From Oscillospiraceae bacterium (GTDB taxonomy: Bacteria > Bacillota > Clostridia > Oscillospirales > SIG627): DNA of 52,993 nt. Made by a program: the position numbers and the translations under genes. Numbering within the stretch: the stretch's first letter is position 1; every line of letters starts with the position of its first letter. Shown one piece after another: positions 1 to 9,246 of the stretch. The notes below the pieces were generated by a model, which saw only the letters and a list, made by a program, of their open reading frames with translations, searched no databases and was not told the DNA's origin. Where the stretch lies: assembly GCA_015063605.1 (NCBI GenBank), contig SVTV01000021.1, forward strand, positions 1-52,993, given 5' to 3'.

Positions 1-85
1 CGGTTGACCTTGATTTGTATGCTTATATTATACCATAATTCCTGCTATTTGTAAAGATGTTTGTTCAAAATACATGCTTTTTTGC

Positions 86-122
86 AAAAAAATTACCGCT
101 GACTTTTTACTTTGTCAGCGGT
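86..122 (-). terminator. Terminator of the AraC-family gene
   Basis: Nine-base stem ACCGCTGAC/GTCAGCGGT (95-103 and 114-122), followed on the minus strand by a T-rich run. It lies just downstream of the regulator stop codon. A second small hairpin (129-146, ATCTCAC/GTGAGAT) sits between it and the gene. Positions 1-85 show nothing I can call. Confidence 0.8.
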
Positions 123-151
123 CTGAGCATCTCACGATAGTGAGATACTCA

Positions 152-958
152 TTATTTCCTTTTCATTTTTCTGTATTGTAGCGGACGCACACCGCATTTT
201 GAGAAAAACAGATTGGAAAAATAATGCATATCGTTATACCCGAGCCTTCTTGCCGTCTCTCCCACAGAGGTGTTCGTATCCGCAAGAAGTATCTTTGCCA
301 TATCCATTTTTCTTTCGAGCTGATACGCATATGGTGTAGTGCCGAATTCCCTTTTAAAAAGCTTAAGACAGTAATCGGGAGAGCGGAATATCACATGTCC
401 CAATTCCTTCGCAGTTATTATCTTGCCGGGATTGGAATCTATGTAATTCTTCAGCTCAGCCGCTTCCCTGCCGTATACTCTTTCGTTCTGTGCATAGGAA
501 AGTCTTGAAAGGATCTCCACATAAGCCCCTCGAAGAGCGGACTGCATCTCATTGTCCGTCATATCGGAAGAAATAATATCCATTATGCCTTCAAAAAGCT
601 CCTTCAAGCCCTCACCCGAGAAAAAGTGCTTTCCGTTAAGACCGAATTCCTCGGCTATCCTTACACTCATGGTTCCGGTTACATTAAGAAATATCTTCGA
701 ATACGGCTCTTTTTCATCCGCACGGTAGATATGATCGTCTCCCTGAGTAAGAAAATACACCGTATCCTTCGTAACAAAATGCTCTTCCCCGTCTATCAAT
801 ACGTAACCCGTTCCTTCCGTCACGTATTCGATGACGGAAACATCGGAATTTTTTCTTCTTATCGAATATGACGCATCGGGATAAGTCAGTCCCGCAAGCG
901 TAACATGAACGGGCTTTCCCGATTCGTTAAAGCCAAAAGGCTTCAACAGCTCCTTCAT
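152..958 (-). CDS. AraC-family transcriptional regulator
   Basis: A 268-residue cytoplasmic regulator. Residues 1 to about 140 form a cupin-like sugar-sensing half. About 165-265 form the two helix-turn-helix motifs of the AraC/XylS family, including the characteristic second-helix stretch GETARRLGYNDMHYFSNLF followed by GVRPLQYRK. Length is normal for the family. The start at 958 is preceded by AAAGGTGGGG. It is transcribed away from the glutaminase-like/GH43/GH43/GH2 operon, which lacks a consensus -35 box, so by context it probably activates that operon in response to an oligosaccharide. Its own promoter is near-consensus, and its leader carries a long hairpin. Ligand unknown. Confidence 0.92.
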   Translation of the reverse strand: MKELLKPFGFNESGKPVHVTLAGLTYPDASYSIRRKNSDVSVIEYVTEGTGYVLIDGEEHFVTKDTVYFLTQGDDHIYRADEKEPYSKIFLNVTGTMSVRIAEEFGLNGKHFFSGEGLKELFEGIMDIISSDMTDNEMQSALRGAYVEILSRLSYAQNERVYGREAAELKNYIDSNPGKIITAKELGHVIFRSPDYCLKLFKREFGTTPYAYQLERKMDMAKILLADTNTSVGETARRLGYNDMHYFSNLFFSKCGVRPLQYRKMKRK

Positions 959-984
959 AAATCACACCCCACCTTTCTCACAAA

Positions 985-1041
985 CTTCTCGTCTGAAATA
1001 ACGTCTGAATTTTTTCAGATGTTATTTCAGACGTTTTTTCC
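985..1041. repeat. Long inverted repeat in the AraC leader
   Basis: Two 20-base arms (CGTCTGAAATAACGTCTGAA and its near-perfect complement, 19 of 20 pairs) around a short T loop, within the roughly 120-nt 5' leader of the regulator mRNA. A T run follows on the plus strand, so it could also act as a terminator in that direction. The left flank CACAAACTTC(N)CGTCTGAAA recurs at 47316-47337, so the element belongs to a dispersed family. Confidence 0.75.
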
Positions 1042-1086
1042 TCACTTTTCGAATTGTAATACCCATGTAAAAACAGTTACAAATGA

Positions 1087-1115
1087 ATTATAATATACAT
1101 AATGGGTTTTGTCAA
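1087..1115 (-). promoter_or_regulatory. Promoter of the AraC-family gene
   Basis: Minus-strand TTGACA (1110-1115), 17-base spacer, TATAAT (1087-1092). A perfect housekeeping-sigma promoter, giving a leader of about 120 nt. On the plus strand only a weak candidate is seen for the operon at 1184 (TTGTCA 1109-1114, 16-base spacer, TAATAT 1131-1136). The two overlap, which would let one activator control both directions. Confidence 0.8.
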
Positions 1116-1183
1116 GAGAAGTTTATTCTTTAATATTGCTTCCCATCGGCAAGACCTTATAAAACCGAAAGGAAACAACGAAA

Positions 1184-3100
1184 ATGAAATTACGTCCACC
1201 TGCAACTCCTATCATAAACATAGACCCTTATTTTTCAATATGGACAGAGGCTTCCCTTCTGAAAAACACCGTTCATTGGACGGGCAAGCCAAATACAATG
1301 GCGGGAATCGCCATAATTGACGGAGAGCAGTATCTTTTCCTCGGTCAGAGCAATTCAAGGACCATGAAGAGCATGACCGTGGAATCCACCGAGATCGATG
1401 CTTTCTCTACATTTATTACGTATACAAATGACGCCGTACGTCTTACGGTGCGCTTCACATCCCCTCTTCTCATAGACGATCTCTACTACGCATCAAGTCC
1501 CGTGGCTTACTGCAAGGTATCATGCGAGAGTCTTGACGGAAAAGCACATAACGTAAAGATCCGCTTCAACGCCACGGAGGAGCTTGTCCTCAATCTCAAG
1601 GGTGAGGGCAGAGCATTGGCTCATCCCGTTTCCATCCCCGGTATCGCAGGCGATACCGTTATCACGGGAATCAGAATGGGCAACGGCAACCAGAGACCTC
1701 TCTGGAGAGACGGCGACGATATCAGGATCGATTGGGGATATTTCTATATGTGTGCTGTGGGCGATGCACGTATCGACCACACTCTCTATTGCGGAATGTA
1801 CACCTCCGTTATCGAAAAGGAGCTTGACGGTGACGCTCTCTTCCTTTTCGCTTACGACGATATCGAAAGCATCCAATATTTCGGAGACAACCTTAAGGCA
1901 TACTGGAAGAAGGACGGCAAGACCATCGAGGAAGCGATCCTCGAGGCTGCTTCGGAATACGATGCCCTTATGGAAAGATGCAATAAACTTTCCGACAGAA
2001 TAAAGAACGATGCTATAGCAAAAGGAAGCGAAAAGTATGCGGAAATGCTTCTTCTTGCGGTACGCCAGGTAATGGCTGCGCACAAGCTCGTTGTTGATAA
2101 GGAAGGCAACAACCTTTACATTTCCAAGGAATGCTTCTCCAACGGCTGTGCGGCAACCGTGGATGTAACATATCCCTCCGCTCCCATGTATCTGCTTTAC
2201 AATACAGAGCTGCTCAAGGGAATGCTCCGTCCCATAATGCGCTATGCCGCAAGCGACGAATGGACCTTCGACTTTGCACCTCACGATGTGGGTAGATATC
2301 CTCTCGTGAACGGTCAGAGATATTATGTTACCCGTGAAGCAAACGGCTCCGTATTCATCGATCCCAACGGTCAGATGCCCGTTGAGGAATGCGGAAACAT
2401 GATAATACTCTTTGCGGCAATATGCGATGCCGACAACGATACATCGTTTGTTCTTCCTTATATGGATACGATAAAGAAGTGGAGCAAATACCTTATCGAC
2501 TACGGCTTCGACCCCGAAACACAGCTTTGTACCGACGACTTTGCGGGACATCTTGCCCACAATGTAAACCTTTCCATCAAGGCTATAATGGGTATTGCAG
2601 GCTACAGCCGTATACTGAGCCGACTCGGTGAAAACGAGGAAGCGGAAAAGATGATGAATATTGCCCGTGAATACGGAGCATCCCTCATCGAAAGAGCAAA
2701 GAACTCCGACGGAAGCTTCCGCCTTGCATACGATAAGCCCGAAACATATTCTCTCAAATACAATTCCGTATGGGATAAGCTGTGGAACACGGGAATATTC
2801 CCCGAAAGCTTCTACGAGGGTGAGATCGCCCGCTACAAGAAGGAGCTCCTTCCCTACGGTGTTCCTCTCGATTCAAGAGAAAAGTACACAAAGTCCGATT
2901 GGCTCGTATGGGCGGCATCCTTGGCTTCCTCCAAGGAGGATTTCGAAGCTCTCACCGATCCTCTCTGGGCAGCTTACAACGTCATGAGATCCTATGCTCC
3001 CATGACAGACTGGTACTTCTGCGACACATCCCATATGCGCGGCTTCCGTCACAGGACTGTTCAGGGCGGATTGTTCATGAAGCTTATGTTCAATAAATAA
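1184..3100 (+). CDS. Glutaminase A-like protein (DUF5127/DUF4965/DUF1793 family)
   Basis: A 638-residue protein opening with RPPATPIINIDPYFSIW and HWTGKP, the signature of the glutaminase A-like family: N-terminal beta-sandwich (about 1-260), linker, then a six-hairpin alpha/alpha barrel (about 280-635). The C-terminal barrel has the expected WTFDFAPHDVGRYPLVNGQ and QMPVEECGNMIIL motifs, whose acidic residues are the likely catalytic ones. Fungal members are named glutaminases, but bacterial members usually sit among glycosidase genes, so a glycosidase role is as likely. No signal peptide is visible, so it is probably cytoplasmic. The start is preceded by AAAGGAAAC. It is the first gene of the operon to 8401. 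Confidence 0.85.
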   Translation: MKLRPPATPIINIDPYFSIWTEASLLKNTVHWTGKPNTMAGIAIIDGEQYLFLGQSNSRTMKSMTVESTEIDAFSTFITYTNDAVRLTVRFTSPLLIDDLYYASSPVAYCKVSCESLDGKAHNVKIRFNATEELVLNLKGEGRALAHPVSIPGIAGDTVITGIRMGNGNQRPLWRDGDDIRIDWGYFYMCAVGDARIDHTLYCGMYTSVIEKELDGDALFLFAYDDIESIQYFGDNLKAYWKKDGKTIEEAILEAASEYDALMERCNKLSDRIKNDAIAKGSEKYAEMLLLAVRQVMAAHKLVVDKEGNNLYISKECFSNGCAATVDVTYPSAPMYLLYNTELLKGMLRPIMRYAASDEWTFDFAPHDVGRYPLVNGQRYYVTREANGSVFIDPNGQMPVEECGNMIILFAAICDADNDTSFVLPYMDTIKKWSKYLIDYGFDPETQLCTDDFAGHLAHNVNLSIKAIMGIAGYSRILSRLGENEEAEKMMNIAREYGASLIERAKNSDGSFRLAYDKPETYSLKYNSVWDKLWNTGIFPESFYEGEIARYKKELLPYGVPLDSREKYTKSDWLVWAASLASSKEDFEALTDPLWAAYNVMRSYAPMTDWYFCDTSHMRGFRHRTVQGGLFMKLMFNK

Positions 3101-3139
3101 TAACACAGACAATATCTTTATGAAGGGTACGGTAAAACT

Positions 3140-4708
3140 ATGAAAATAATACCGGTTTTAAAACCGTTTTTCATCTTCATTGCTCTTTCTTTCGTAATAA
3201 CGGTGCTGTATTCATGTAAGGGTGAGCCCTCGGGCTCATCCGATACGGGTATAAACACCCGACCTCTTACCACATCATATATTCCCGATGCGGTAACACC
3301 CGCGGAGGAAACGTATATCATACTCTCCGATCTTACGGGAAACGCCTTTCATTTCTCCGACGGCGCATTCGAGGGCGGTCACAGAGTGATCGAATACACA
3401 CGGATAAACAGCCGTCCGCAGAAATTTACTCTCATCAAAGCCGAAGACCGTGACGGGATCCCCCTTTATCATTTAAAAAGCAATTATATGAATAAGGAGC
3501 TCAGCGTAAACGCCGAGGGAACGCATCTCGTGTGCAGCTATAATAAGGATATTTCTCCCGAAGCCTTTGCCATAGAGAAAAACGAAAAGGGCGAATACAG
3601 ATTTCTCCTTTCCTCAAAAAATTACGAATACGCTCTGTGTGTCGATCCCGATGATAACGATATCGGTATCACCGTAAAGAAAGCGGAGGACACCGAGGAC
3701 GAATATTTTTCATTTATCATGGAATCGGAGGCTGAAAAGGTGGCAACATTCACAAATCCCCTGTCAAGCGGTCACGCCGCAGATCCGTTCGTGACCTATC
3801 ACGACGGGTACTATTACACCCTGACCACTTGGGGAAACAAGATAAGACTGTACAGAAGCAAAACGCTTAACACCGCTTTGACGAGTGAATTTAAAGATGT
3901 ATTTCTTCAGGGAAACGAGGTCGGCGGTCTTATATGGGCGCCCGAGCTTCATTATTATCCCGTAACCGACAGATGGTATATCTATTCAAGCGGCTCGACA
4001 AAGGGACAAGAATTTTCCAAAATCCGTATGTTCTGTCTTGAATCGGAAACGAATGACCCATACAGCGATTACACCTTCAAGGGCTTCACCGATAAAAACA
4101 CTCTCGCAATAGACCAGACCGTTTTTTACGATGAGAAAACAGAAACTCTTTACACGGCTTTTTCTCAATTTGCCTCCGAGGGTCAGATAATAACGCTCGC
4201 CGTAATGGACGATCCTTGGACCATATCAAAAACAAAGCGCATACGTGCTTCCTATCCCTTGTATTCATGGGAGACCATGGGTGCGGGAGCAGGCAAGGAT
4301 CAGCGTGTAAACGAAGGTCCCATATTCCTTGAAAATAACGGCAAGCTCTTTCTGATATATTCGGCAAGCGGCTGCTGGTCTCAATGGTATTGCCTCGGTA
4401 TGCTTGAGTTCACAAAGGACAGCTTCACCGAAGACAATATGCTTGATCTCAAGAATTGGAAAAAATCATCAAAGCCCGTTTTCTCTGCGGCAAACACCGT
4501 GTACGGTGTAGGTCACTGTGCGTTTTTCAAGTCTCCCGACGGCACCGAAACGTGGATGTCATTCCACGGAATGCCCACTCCCACATCGGGAGAAGCGGGA
4601 AGATATATGTACGCACAGAAAATAACCTTCGACGAGGATTCACGACCCGTATTGGGCGTACCTCTTCCGAGAAACGTGGGAATTCCCGTTCCCTCGGGAG
4701 AACAATAA
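3140..4708 (+). CDS. GH43 glycoside hydrolase lipoprotein with beta-trefoil-like N-terminus
   Basis: A 522-residue surface lipoprotein. The hydrophobic signal ends in the lipobox LYSC (Cys26). Residues about 55-195 contain repeated short beta motifs resembling a ricin-type carbohydrate-binding trefoil. About 205-515 form a five-bladed GH43 propeller, with Asp215 in HAADPF, Asp325 in LAIDQT and Glu392 in NEGPIF as the likely base, pKa modulator and acid. His459 in YGVGHC is also GH43-typical. The family acts on arabinans, xylans and related beta-linked pentose polymers. It starts 39 bases after the preceding gene and is followed 36 bases later by a second GH43 lipoprotein. Confidence 0.88.
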   Translation: MKIIPVLKPFFIFIALSFVITVLYSCKGEPSGSSDTGINTRPLTTSYIPDAVTPAEETYIILSDLTGNAFHFSDGAFEGGHRVIEYTRINSRPQKFTLIKAEDRDGIPLYHLKSNYMNKELSVNAEGTHLVCSYNKDISPEAFAIEKNEKGEYRFLLSSKNYEYALCVDPDDNDIGITVKKAEDTEDEYFSFIMESEAEKVATFTNPLSSGHAADPFVTYHDGYYYTLTTWGNKIRLYRSKTLNTALTSEFKDVFLQGNEVGGLIWAPELHYYPVTDRWYIYSSGSTKGQEFSKIRMFCLESETNDPYSDYTFKGFTDKNTLAIDQTVFYDEKTETLYTAFSQFASEGQIITLAVMDDPWTISKTKRIRASYPLYSWETMGAGAGKDQRVNEGPIFLENNGKLFLIYSASGCWSQWYCLGMLEFTKDSFTEDNMLDLKNWKKSSKPVFSAANTVYGVGHCAFFKSPDGTETWMSFHGMPTPTSGEAGRYMYAQKITFDEDSRPVLGVPLPRNVGIPVPSGEQ

Positions 4709-4744
4709 TTACGTCATCTTAATCGTAACGAAGCAGGAGGTATT

Positions 4745-6589
4745 ATGAAAAAAGACCGCAGTACAGTAAATATTATAAAAAGGCTGACCTTGGTCGTAAC
4801 GGCACTACTGGTGTTATCAAGCTTTTCCTCATGCCAAAGCACCCCGTCAACTACCGAAAACGGCACAGCCGATCTCTCTTCTACGGGAGATCTTATCATG
4901 CTTTCCGAAGGAAAAACTCAATATAAGGTCATCTACTCACCGAATGAAAAGAAAGCCGATGAGGGTGCCGCCGCAGTGTCAAGAATATTCAGCTCCATGA
5001 CGAACACCGATTTCACAGTCTGTGAGGACACCTTGGAGCCGGGGGAATACGAGATACTTGTGGGAAAGACCAACCGCCCCGAAACCGAGGAAGCAAAAGC
5101 CCTTCTCGGAGACAAGGACTATATTATAACCGTCATCGGAAATAAACTCGTTATTTATGGCAAAAACACGAGATATTATACGACAGCCTCGAAATATCTG
5201 GAAAATGTATTATTTAAAGACGGTGATTTCACAGTGAAAAAAGATTTTATCTATCGCGGCTCTCTCGAGACCTTTATAAAGCAAGAAGAAAAAATAGACG
5301 GATACACGGTCATCGATCTGACCTTCAATTCCGAAAACGCTTACACTCAAGCGGGTATATTTATTGGCAAGGAATGGGAGGATACCGTATACGGATATTT
5401 GGGATACGCCTTCATACTGACTAAAACAGATGTTGAATTCTGGCGGTTCGGCACAAAGAATCAGCTTATGGCATCACGTCCCTACACCTACCTTCAGGGA
5501 AATACCGATATAAAGCTGAGACTCGAGGTTGATAAATTCTCATGCAAGGCATATGTTCTCGACGATGAAAACGGTCTTGAGCCTTGGCCGGAATTCGAAA
5601 TGAGCATCAACAACAGCGACGGCCTTGAAATATTCTGCTTTGAAAAGTCCGGAAGAGGCTCTCTCTTCAAGGAATGTGCGGTAACACATCCCGAAAAGGA
5701 AAAGACAGGCACGCTCAAATACACAAATCCCATATATAACGATTACGCAGACCCCGATGTATTCTACCATGACGGAACGTATTATCTTTACGCCACGGGA
5801 GGAAACGGATATATCGCTCACACCTCAAAGGATCTTGTAAGCTGGTCCGTGGCAAAGCGTGTTGCGGAGGCAAATCTTTGGGGAATAACAAGATGGTACT
5901 GGGCACCCGATATCGAATACGTAAACGGAAAATACTACATGGTCGTGTCCTGCGATGAAAAGCTCGGTATGGCGGTAAGCGATTCTCCGTTGGGTCCCTT
6001 CAAAGAGCATTCAAAGGATATCCTCTTTGAAAAGACCATTGACGGACACATTTTCGTTGACGATGACGGCAAGGTATATCTCTATTACGTATCATGGAGA
6101 AAATCCTACGGTCTGTACGGTGTAGAGCTTGACGAAAACATGATGCCCATCATGAGCACGGAAAAGCGCATCATCGCTCCCACGGAGGACTGGGAAAAGA
6201 AAGAAGGAAATGTAACGGAAGGTCCGTATATGCTGAAGCACAACGGTCTTTACTACATGACATATTCCGGAAGCTCTTATTTAAGCATAGATTACGCCGT
6301 CGGATATGCGGTTTCCGACAGTCCCTTGGGTGATTTCAAAAAGTACGAAGATAACCCCATAATGATAGGAAATTCCCAGGTACACGGTGTAGGCCACCAT
6401 TGTATCGCCTACACACCCGACAAGAGCGAAATGATAATCGTTTACCATTGCCACAATAATCTTTCCGCCGTTCAGGTAAGAAAGATATGCATTGACAGGA
6501 TACGATTCGCTCCCACGAAAAACGGAATCGACAAGCTTGAGGTATACGGTCCCACGACAACACCTCAGCCATATCCCAAGATAAACTGA
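4745..6589 (+). CDS. GH43 glycoside hydrolase lipoprotein, multidomain
   Basis: A 614-residue lipoprotein with lipobox SFSSC (Cys30) and a strong start (AGGAGGTATT then ATG). Residues about 50-175 resemble the small alpha/beta domain found at the N-terminus of alpha-glucuronidase-like proteins. About 180-320 look like a beta-sandwich or laminin-G-like module. About 325-610 form the GH43 propeller: Asp336 in YADPDVF, Asp433 in TIDGHIF and Glu492 in TEGPYM are the probable catalytic residues. It sits between another GH43 lipoprotein and a GH2 enzyme, suggesting the two lipoproteins attack different linkages of one polymer. The exact substrate cannot be told from sequence. Confidence 0.9.
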   Translation: MKKDRSTVNIIKRLTLVVTALLVLSSFSSCQSTPSTTENGTADLSSTGDLIMLSEGKTQYKVIYSPNEKKADEGAAAVSRIFSSMTNTDFTVCEDTLEPGEYEILVGKTNRPETEEAKALLGDKDYIITVIGNKLVIYGKNTRYYTTASKYLENVLFKDGDFTVKKDFIYRGSLETFIKQEEKIDGYTVIDLTFNSENAYTQAGIFIGKEWEDTVYGYLGYAFILTKTDVEFWRFGTKNQLMASRPYTYLQGNTDIKLRLEVDKFSCKAYVLDDENGLEPWPEFEMSINNSDGLEIFCFEKSGRGSLFKECAVTHPEKEKTGTLKYTNPIYNDYADPDVFYHDGTYYLYATGGNGYIAHTSKDLVSWSVAKRVAEANLWGITRWYWAPDIEYVNGKYYMVVSCDEKLGMAVSDSPLGPFKEHSKDILFEKTIDGHIFVDDDGKVYLYYVSWRKSYGLYGVELDENMMPIMSTEKRIIAPTEDWEKKEGNVTEGPYMLKHNGLYYMTYSGSSYLSIDYAVGYAVSDSPLGDFKKYEDNPIMIGNSQVHGVGHHCIAYTPDKSEMIIVYHCHNNLSAVQVRKICIDRIRFAPTKNGIDKLEVYGPTTTPQPYPKIN

Positions 6590-6640
6590 CAGCTTTGATA
6601 TCAAAAAATCAATAAATAATTGACAATGAAAGGACACATC

Positions 6641-8401
6641 ATGAAATACGATATCACACGCCCCGAATATCCCCGTCCTCAGATGGTGAGAAACGCATGG
6701 GCAAACCTTAACGGTCAATGGGATTTTCTCTTCGACTTCGGCGTAAGCGGAGAAGAAAGAGAGTTTTACAAGACGGAAAACTTTCTCGCCCTTGAAACAA
6801 AAAAGATAAACGTTCCCTTCTGCCCCGAAAGCCCCCTTTCGGGAATAGAGTACACGGATTTCATCCCCGCCGTATGGTACACAAGAGAATTTGACCTTAC
6901 AGAGGAAAATGTCAAAGGCAGAACGATAATACATTTCGGTGCCGTTGACTATAAAATGAAGCTTTGGATCAACGAAAAGCTTGCGGGAGAGCATACGGGC
7001 GGTTACTCTTCCTTCTCATTTGATATAACGAGATTCGTTACACAAGGCAAAAACAGAATAACGGTCACAGCCGTTGACGACACGAGAAATGAGCATCAGC
7101 CCCGCGGAAAGCAGTCTGCACTTTATTATTCCCACAACTGCGATTACACACGCACAACGGGAATATGGCAGACCGTATGGCTCGAATTCGTTCCCAATGA
7201 ATATATCCGTTCATACAAGGTATATCCCAACATCAACGAAAAGAGCGTAAAGACAGATATTTTCGCCGTTGCGGAAAGCGGCACAGTCGTAAACATAAAA
7301 GCATCCTTTGAAGGAAAGGTAATGGGCGAAGCAAAATGCACCGTTTCATCGGGATGCGCCTGCGCCGTCATTCCCCTCTCCGAGCTTTATCTCTGGGATG
7401 TCGGCTCTCCCAACCTTTACGATCTTGAGATAACAATGGGCGATGACACCGTAAAGGGCTATTTCGGCATGAGAAGCGTGGAAATAAAGCCCGATGCCCT
7501 CTACCTTAACGGAAGAGCCTTCTTTATGAGAACTGTCCTTGACCAGGGCTTCAACCCTTGGGGAATATACACCGCTCCCTCCGATGAATTCCTTCGCCGC
7601 GATATCGAGCTTTCCATGGAAGCGGGCTTCAACGGTGCAAGACTTCATCAGCGTGTATTTGAGGAAAGAACTCTCTATTGGGCAGACAAATTGGGTTATA
7701 TCGTGTGGGGCGAATACGCCAACAATAATTGTCAAACAGACGGAAGAGCAATAGGCGATTTCCTTCCCGAATGGATGGAGGTCATGGAGAGAGATTTCAA
7801 CCATCCCTCCATAATCGGCTGGTGCTTCAACAATGAAAGCTATTGGATGAAGAACGCCGATCCCATATGCCAGAAAACGATATACGATGTAACAAAGCGT
7901 CTCGATCCCACCCGTCCCGTAATAGATGCGGCAGGAGGAATACATTTCGCAACGGATATGTACGATGTACACGATTACACTCAGGATGCGGAAAAGCTCA
8001 AGAGCTATCTTGCTCCCATGCTTACCGATCCGAATTACGTACACAATCCCATCCATCAGGAGCAGCTTAAAAAGAACGTATACACAGGTCAGCCCTATTG
8101 GATGAGCGAATACGGCGGAATATTCTGGAACAGCGAATTAAAGCCCGGTGAAAAGGGCTGGGGCTACGGCTACAAGGTAAAGGATCTTGAGGAATTTGCA
8201 GTACGCTACGAAAGTCTTACAAAGGTTCTTCTGGAGCATCCGAGAATATGCGGCTTCTGCTATACACAGCTTACCGATATCGAGCAGGAGCAGAACGGCA
8301 TATACAAATATGACCGCAGAAGAAAATTCCCCGATGAGATATATGACCGCATAAGAAAAGCCAACATGGGCGAAGCGGCGATCGAAAAGAACAATAAGTA
8401 A
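6641..8401 (+). CDS. GH2 beta-glycosidase
   Basis: A 586-residue cytoplasmic enzyme. It has an N-terminal jelly-roll (starts RPEYPRPQMVR, LNGQWDF), an immunoglobulin-like domain, then a TIM barrel. The acid/base is the Glu in WCFNNESY and the nucleophile the Glu in WMSEYGG, both GH2 hallmarks. It is short, ending at the barrel without the C-terminal domains of LacZ. A TTG codon at 6620 is also open, but AAAGGA placed six bases before ATG 6641 favours this start. Last gene of the operon; a terminator follows. The fold serves beta-galactosidase, glucuronidase and mannosidase activities, and I cannot choose. Confidence 0.9.
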   Translation: MKYDITRPEYPRPQMVRNAWANLNGQWDFLFDFGVSGEEREFYKTENFLALETKKINVPFCPESPLSGIEYTDFIPAVWYTREFDLTEENVKGRTIIHFGAVDYKMKLWINEKLAGEHTGGYSSFSFDITRFVTQGKNRITVTAVDDTRNEHQPRGKQSALYYSHNCDYTRTTGIWQTVWLEFVPNEYIRSYKVYPNINEKSVKTDIFAVAESGTVVNIKASFEGKVMGEAKCTVSSGCACAVIPLSELYLWDVGSPNLYDLEITMGDDTVKGYFGMRSVEIKPDALYLNGRAFFMRTVLDQGFNPWGIYTAPSDEFLRRDIELSMEAGFNGARLHQRVFEERTLYWADKLGYIVWGEYANNNCQTDGRAIGDFLPEWMEVMERDFNHPSIIGWCFNNESYWMKNADPICQKTIYDVTKRLDPTRPVIDAAGGIHFATDMYDVHDYTQDAEKLKSYLAPMLTDPNYVHNPIHQEQLKKNVYTGQPYWMSEYGGIFWNSELKPGEKGWGYGYKVKDLEEFAVRYESLTKVLLEHPRICGFCYTQLTDIEQEQNGIYKYDRRRKFPDEIYDRIRKANMGEAAIEKNNK

Positions 8402-8411
8402 CCAAAAAAAG

Positions 8412-8452
8412 ATAAGCGGCGGAAGCATTTTTGTGCCTTCGCCGCTTTTTTC
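8412..8452. terminator. Bidirectional terminator between converging genes
   Basis: AAGCGGCG...CGCCGCTT stem with a T run on the plus strand and, a few bases further out, a T run on the minus strand. It serves both the GH2 gene and the converging SGNH hydrolase gene. Confidence 0.85.
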
Positions 8453-8484
8453 GTATTTGTATCAATAACCGTTATTCACATAGA

Positions 8485-9204
8485 TTATTTCATGTATACT
8501 CCCAATTCCTTCATAATGAGAGTGAACATTACATCATAGCCCTTATCGTTGGGATGAAGTCCGTCTATGAGAAGAGAATCTACCGTGATCTTTTCTCTTT
8601 CGCAGTAATCAAGGAACTTGTCGTAAAGGCTTATGAAGGGGAAGCCGCATTCTACGGAAGCCTTGAAATAGATATCTCTCACATCGTTCATGTGGAAGAG
8701 GCGTCTGTAATCCGCACCGTCCTTTTCGTTTTCCGAGGAGGCGGGAATATTCGCAACAAAGATAACATCCTTGTCGGCTGCTCTGAATTTCTTGTAGAGC
8801 ACCTCGATATTTCCGTAAAACTCCTCCATATGCTCACGTCTGTTATGCTGAGGCTCTGCGGTCACATACTGATGGCGGTTGTTCGTTCCTATGGTGCATA
8901 TAACGATATCATCTTCAGGGCTTACGAGAGTATCGAAGTGCTTGATTATAAATTCGATGGTTGTTCCCGTACAGGCGTTGTTCGTTACCGTGCAGTCATA
9001 CTGCTTTTCCATATGCTCCTTGAACTGCTTTGCCCAACAGTATCCATCGGGGTTGCGGCGGAATCCCGCAACAATGGGCTCGCCGTTCTGAACGAATCCC
9101 GTACCGCCCACACCGTGGGTGATGGAGTCGCCCAATAATTTGATATTTATTTTTCTGTCGGATAAAATTACTTTACTTAAAACAGAAGCTGATTTTGTAT
9201 TCAT
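8485..9204 (-). CDS. SGNH/GDSL-type hydrolase
   Basis: A 239-residue esterase-type protein. Block I is LLGDSITHG (catalytic Ser), block III is CTIGTNN (oxyanion Asn), and block V is DGLHPNDKGYDVM (Asp and His of the triad). Members of this family near glycosidases usually remove acetyl groups from polysaccharides. No signal peptide is visible, so it should act on imported oligosaccharides. The start is well supported by AAGGAG. Last gene of the minus-strand operon starting at 15054. Deacetylase substrate is inference. Confidence 0.88.
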   Translation of the reverse strand: MNTKSASVLSKVILSDRKINIKLLGDSITHGVGGTGFVQNGEPIVAGFRRNPDGYCWAKQFKEHMEKQYDCTVTNNACTGTTIEFIIKHFDTLVSPEDDIVICTIGTNNRHQYVTAEPQHNRREHMEEFYGNIEVLYKKFRAADKDVIFVANIPASSENEKDGADYRRLFHMNDVRDIYFKASVECGFPFISLYDKFLDYCEREKITVDSLLIDGLHPNDKGYDVMFTLIMKELGVYMK

Positions 9205-9246
9205 AAAAGATTCTCCTTTTTGTTTAACAATATAATTTATAATTCG

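Noticed and set aside
1089..1094. Plus-strand TATAAT as -10 box for the operon at 1184
   Set aside because: The plus-strand -35 region is poor; the same bases form part of an exact minus-strand promoter for the AraC gene.
1520..2560. 346-codon open frame opposite the glutaminase-like gene
   Set aside because: Antisense shadow of a well-supported coding region; no ribosome site and no recognisable motif.
7346..8056. 236-codon frame opposite the GH2 gene
   Set aside because: Shadow frame; GH2 catalytic motifs on the plus strand are intact.
8431..9138. 235-codon plus-strand frame opposite the SGNH hydrolase
   Set aside because: The minus-strand frame has all SGNH catalytic blocks; this one starts inside the terminator region.
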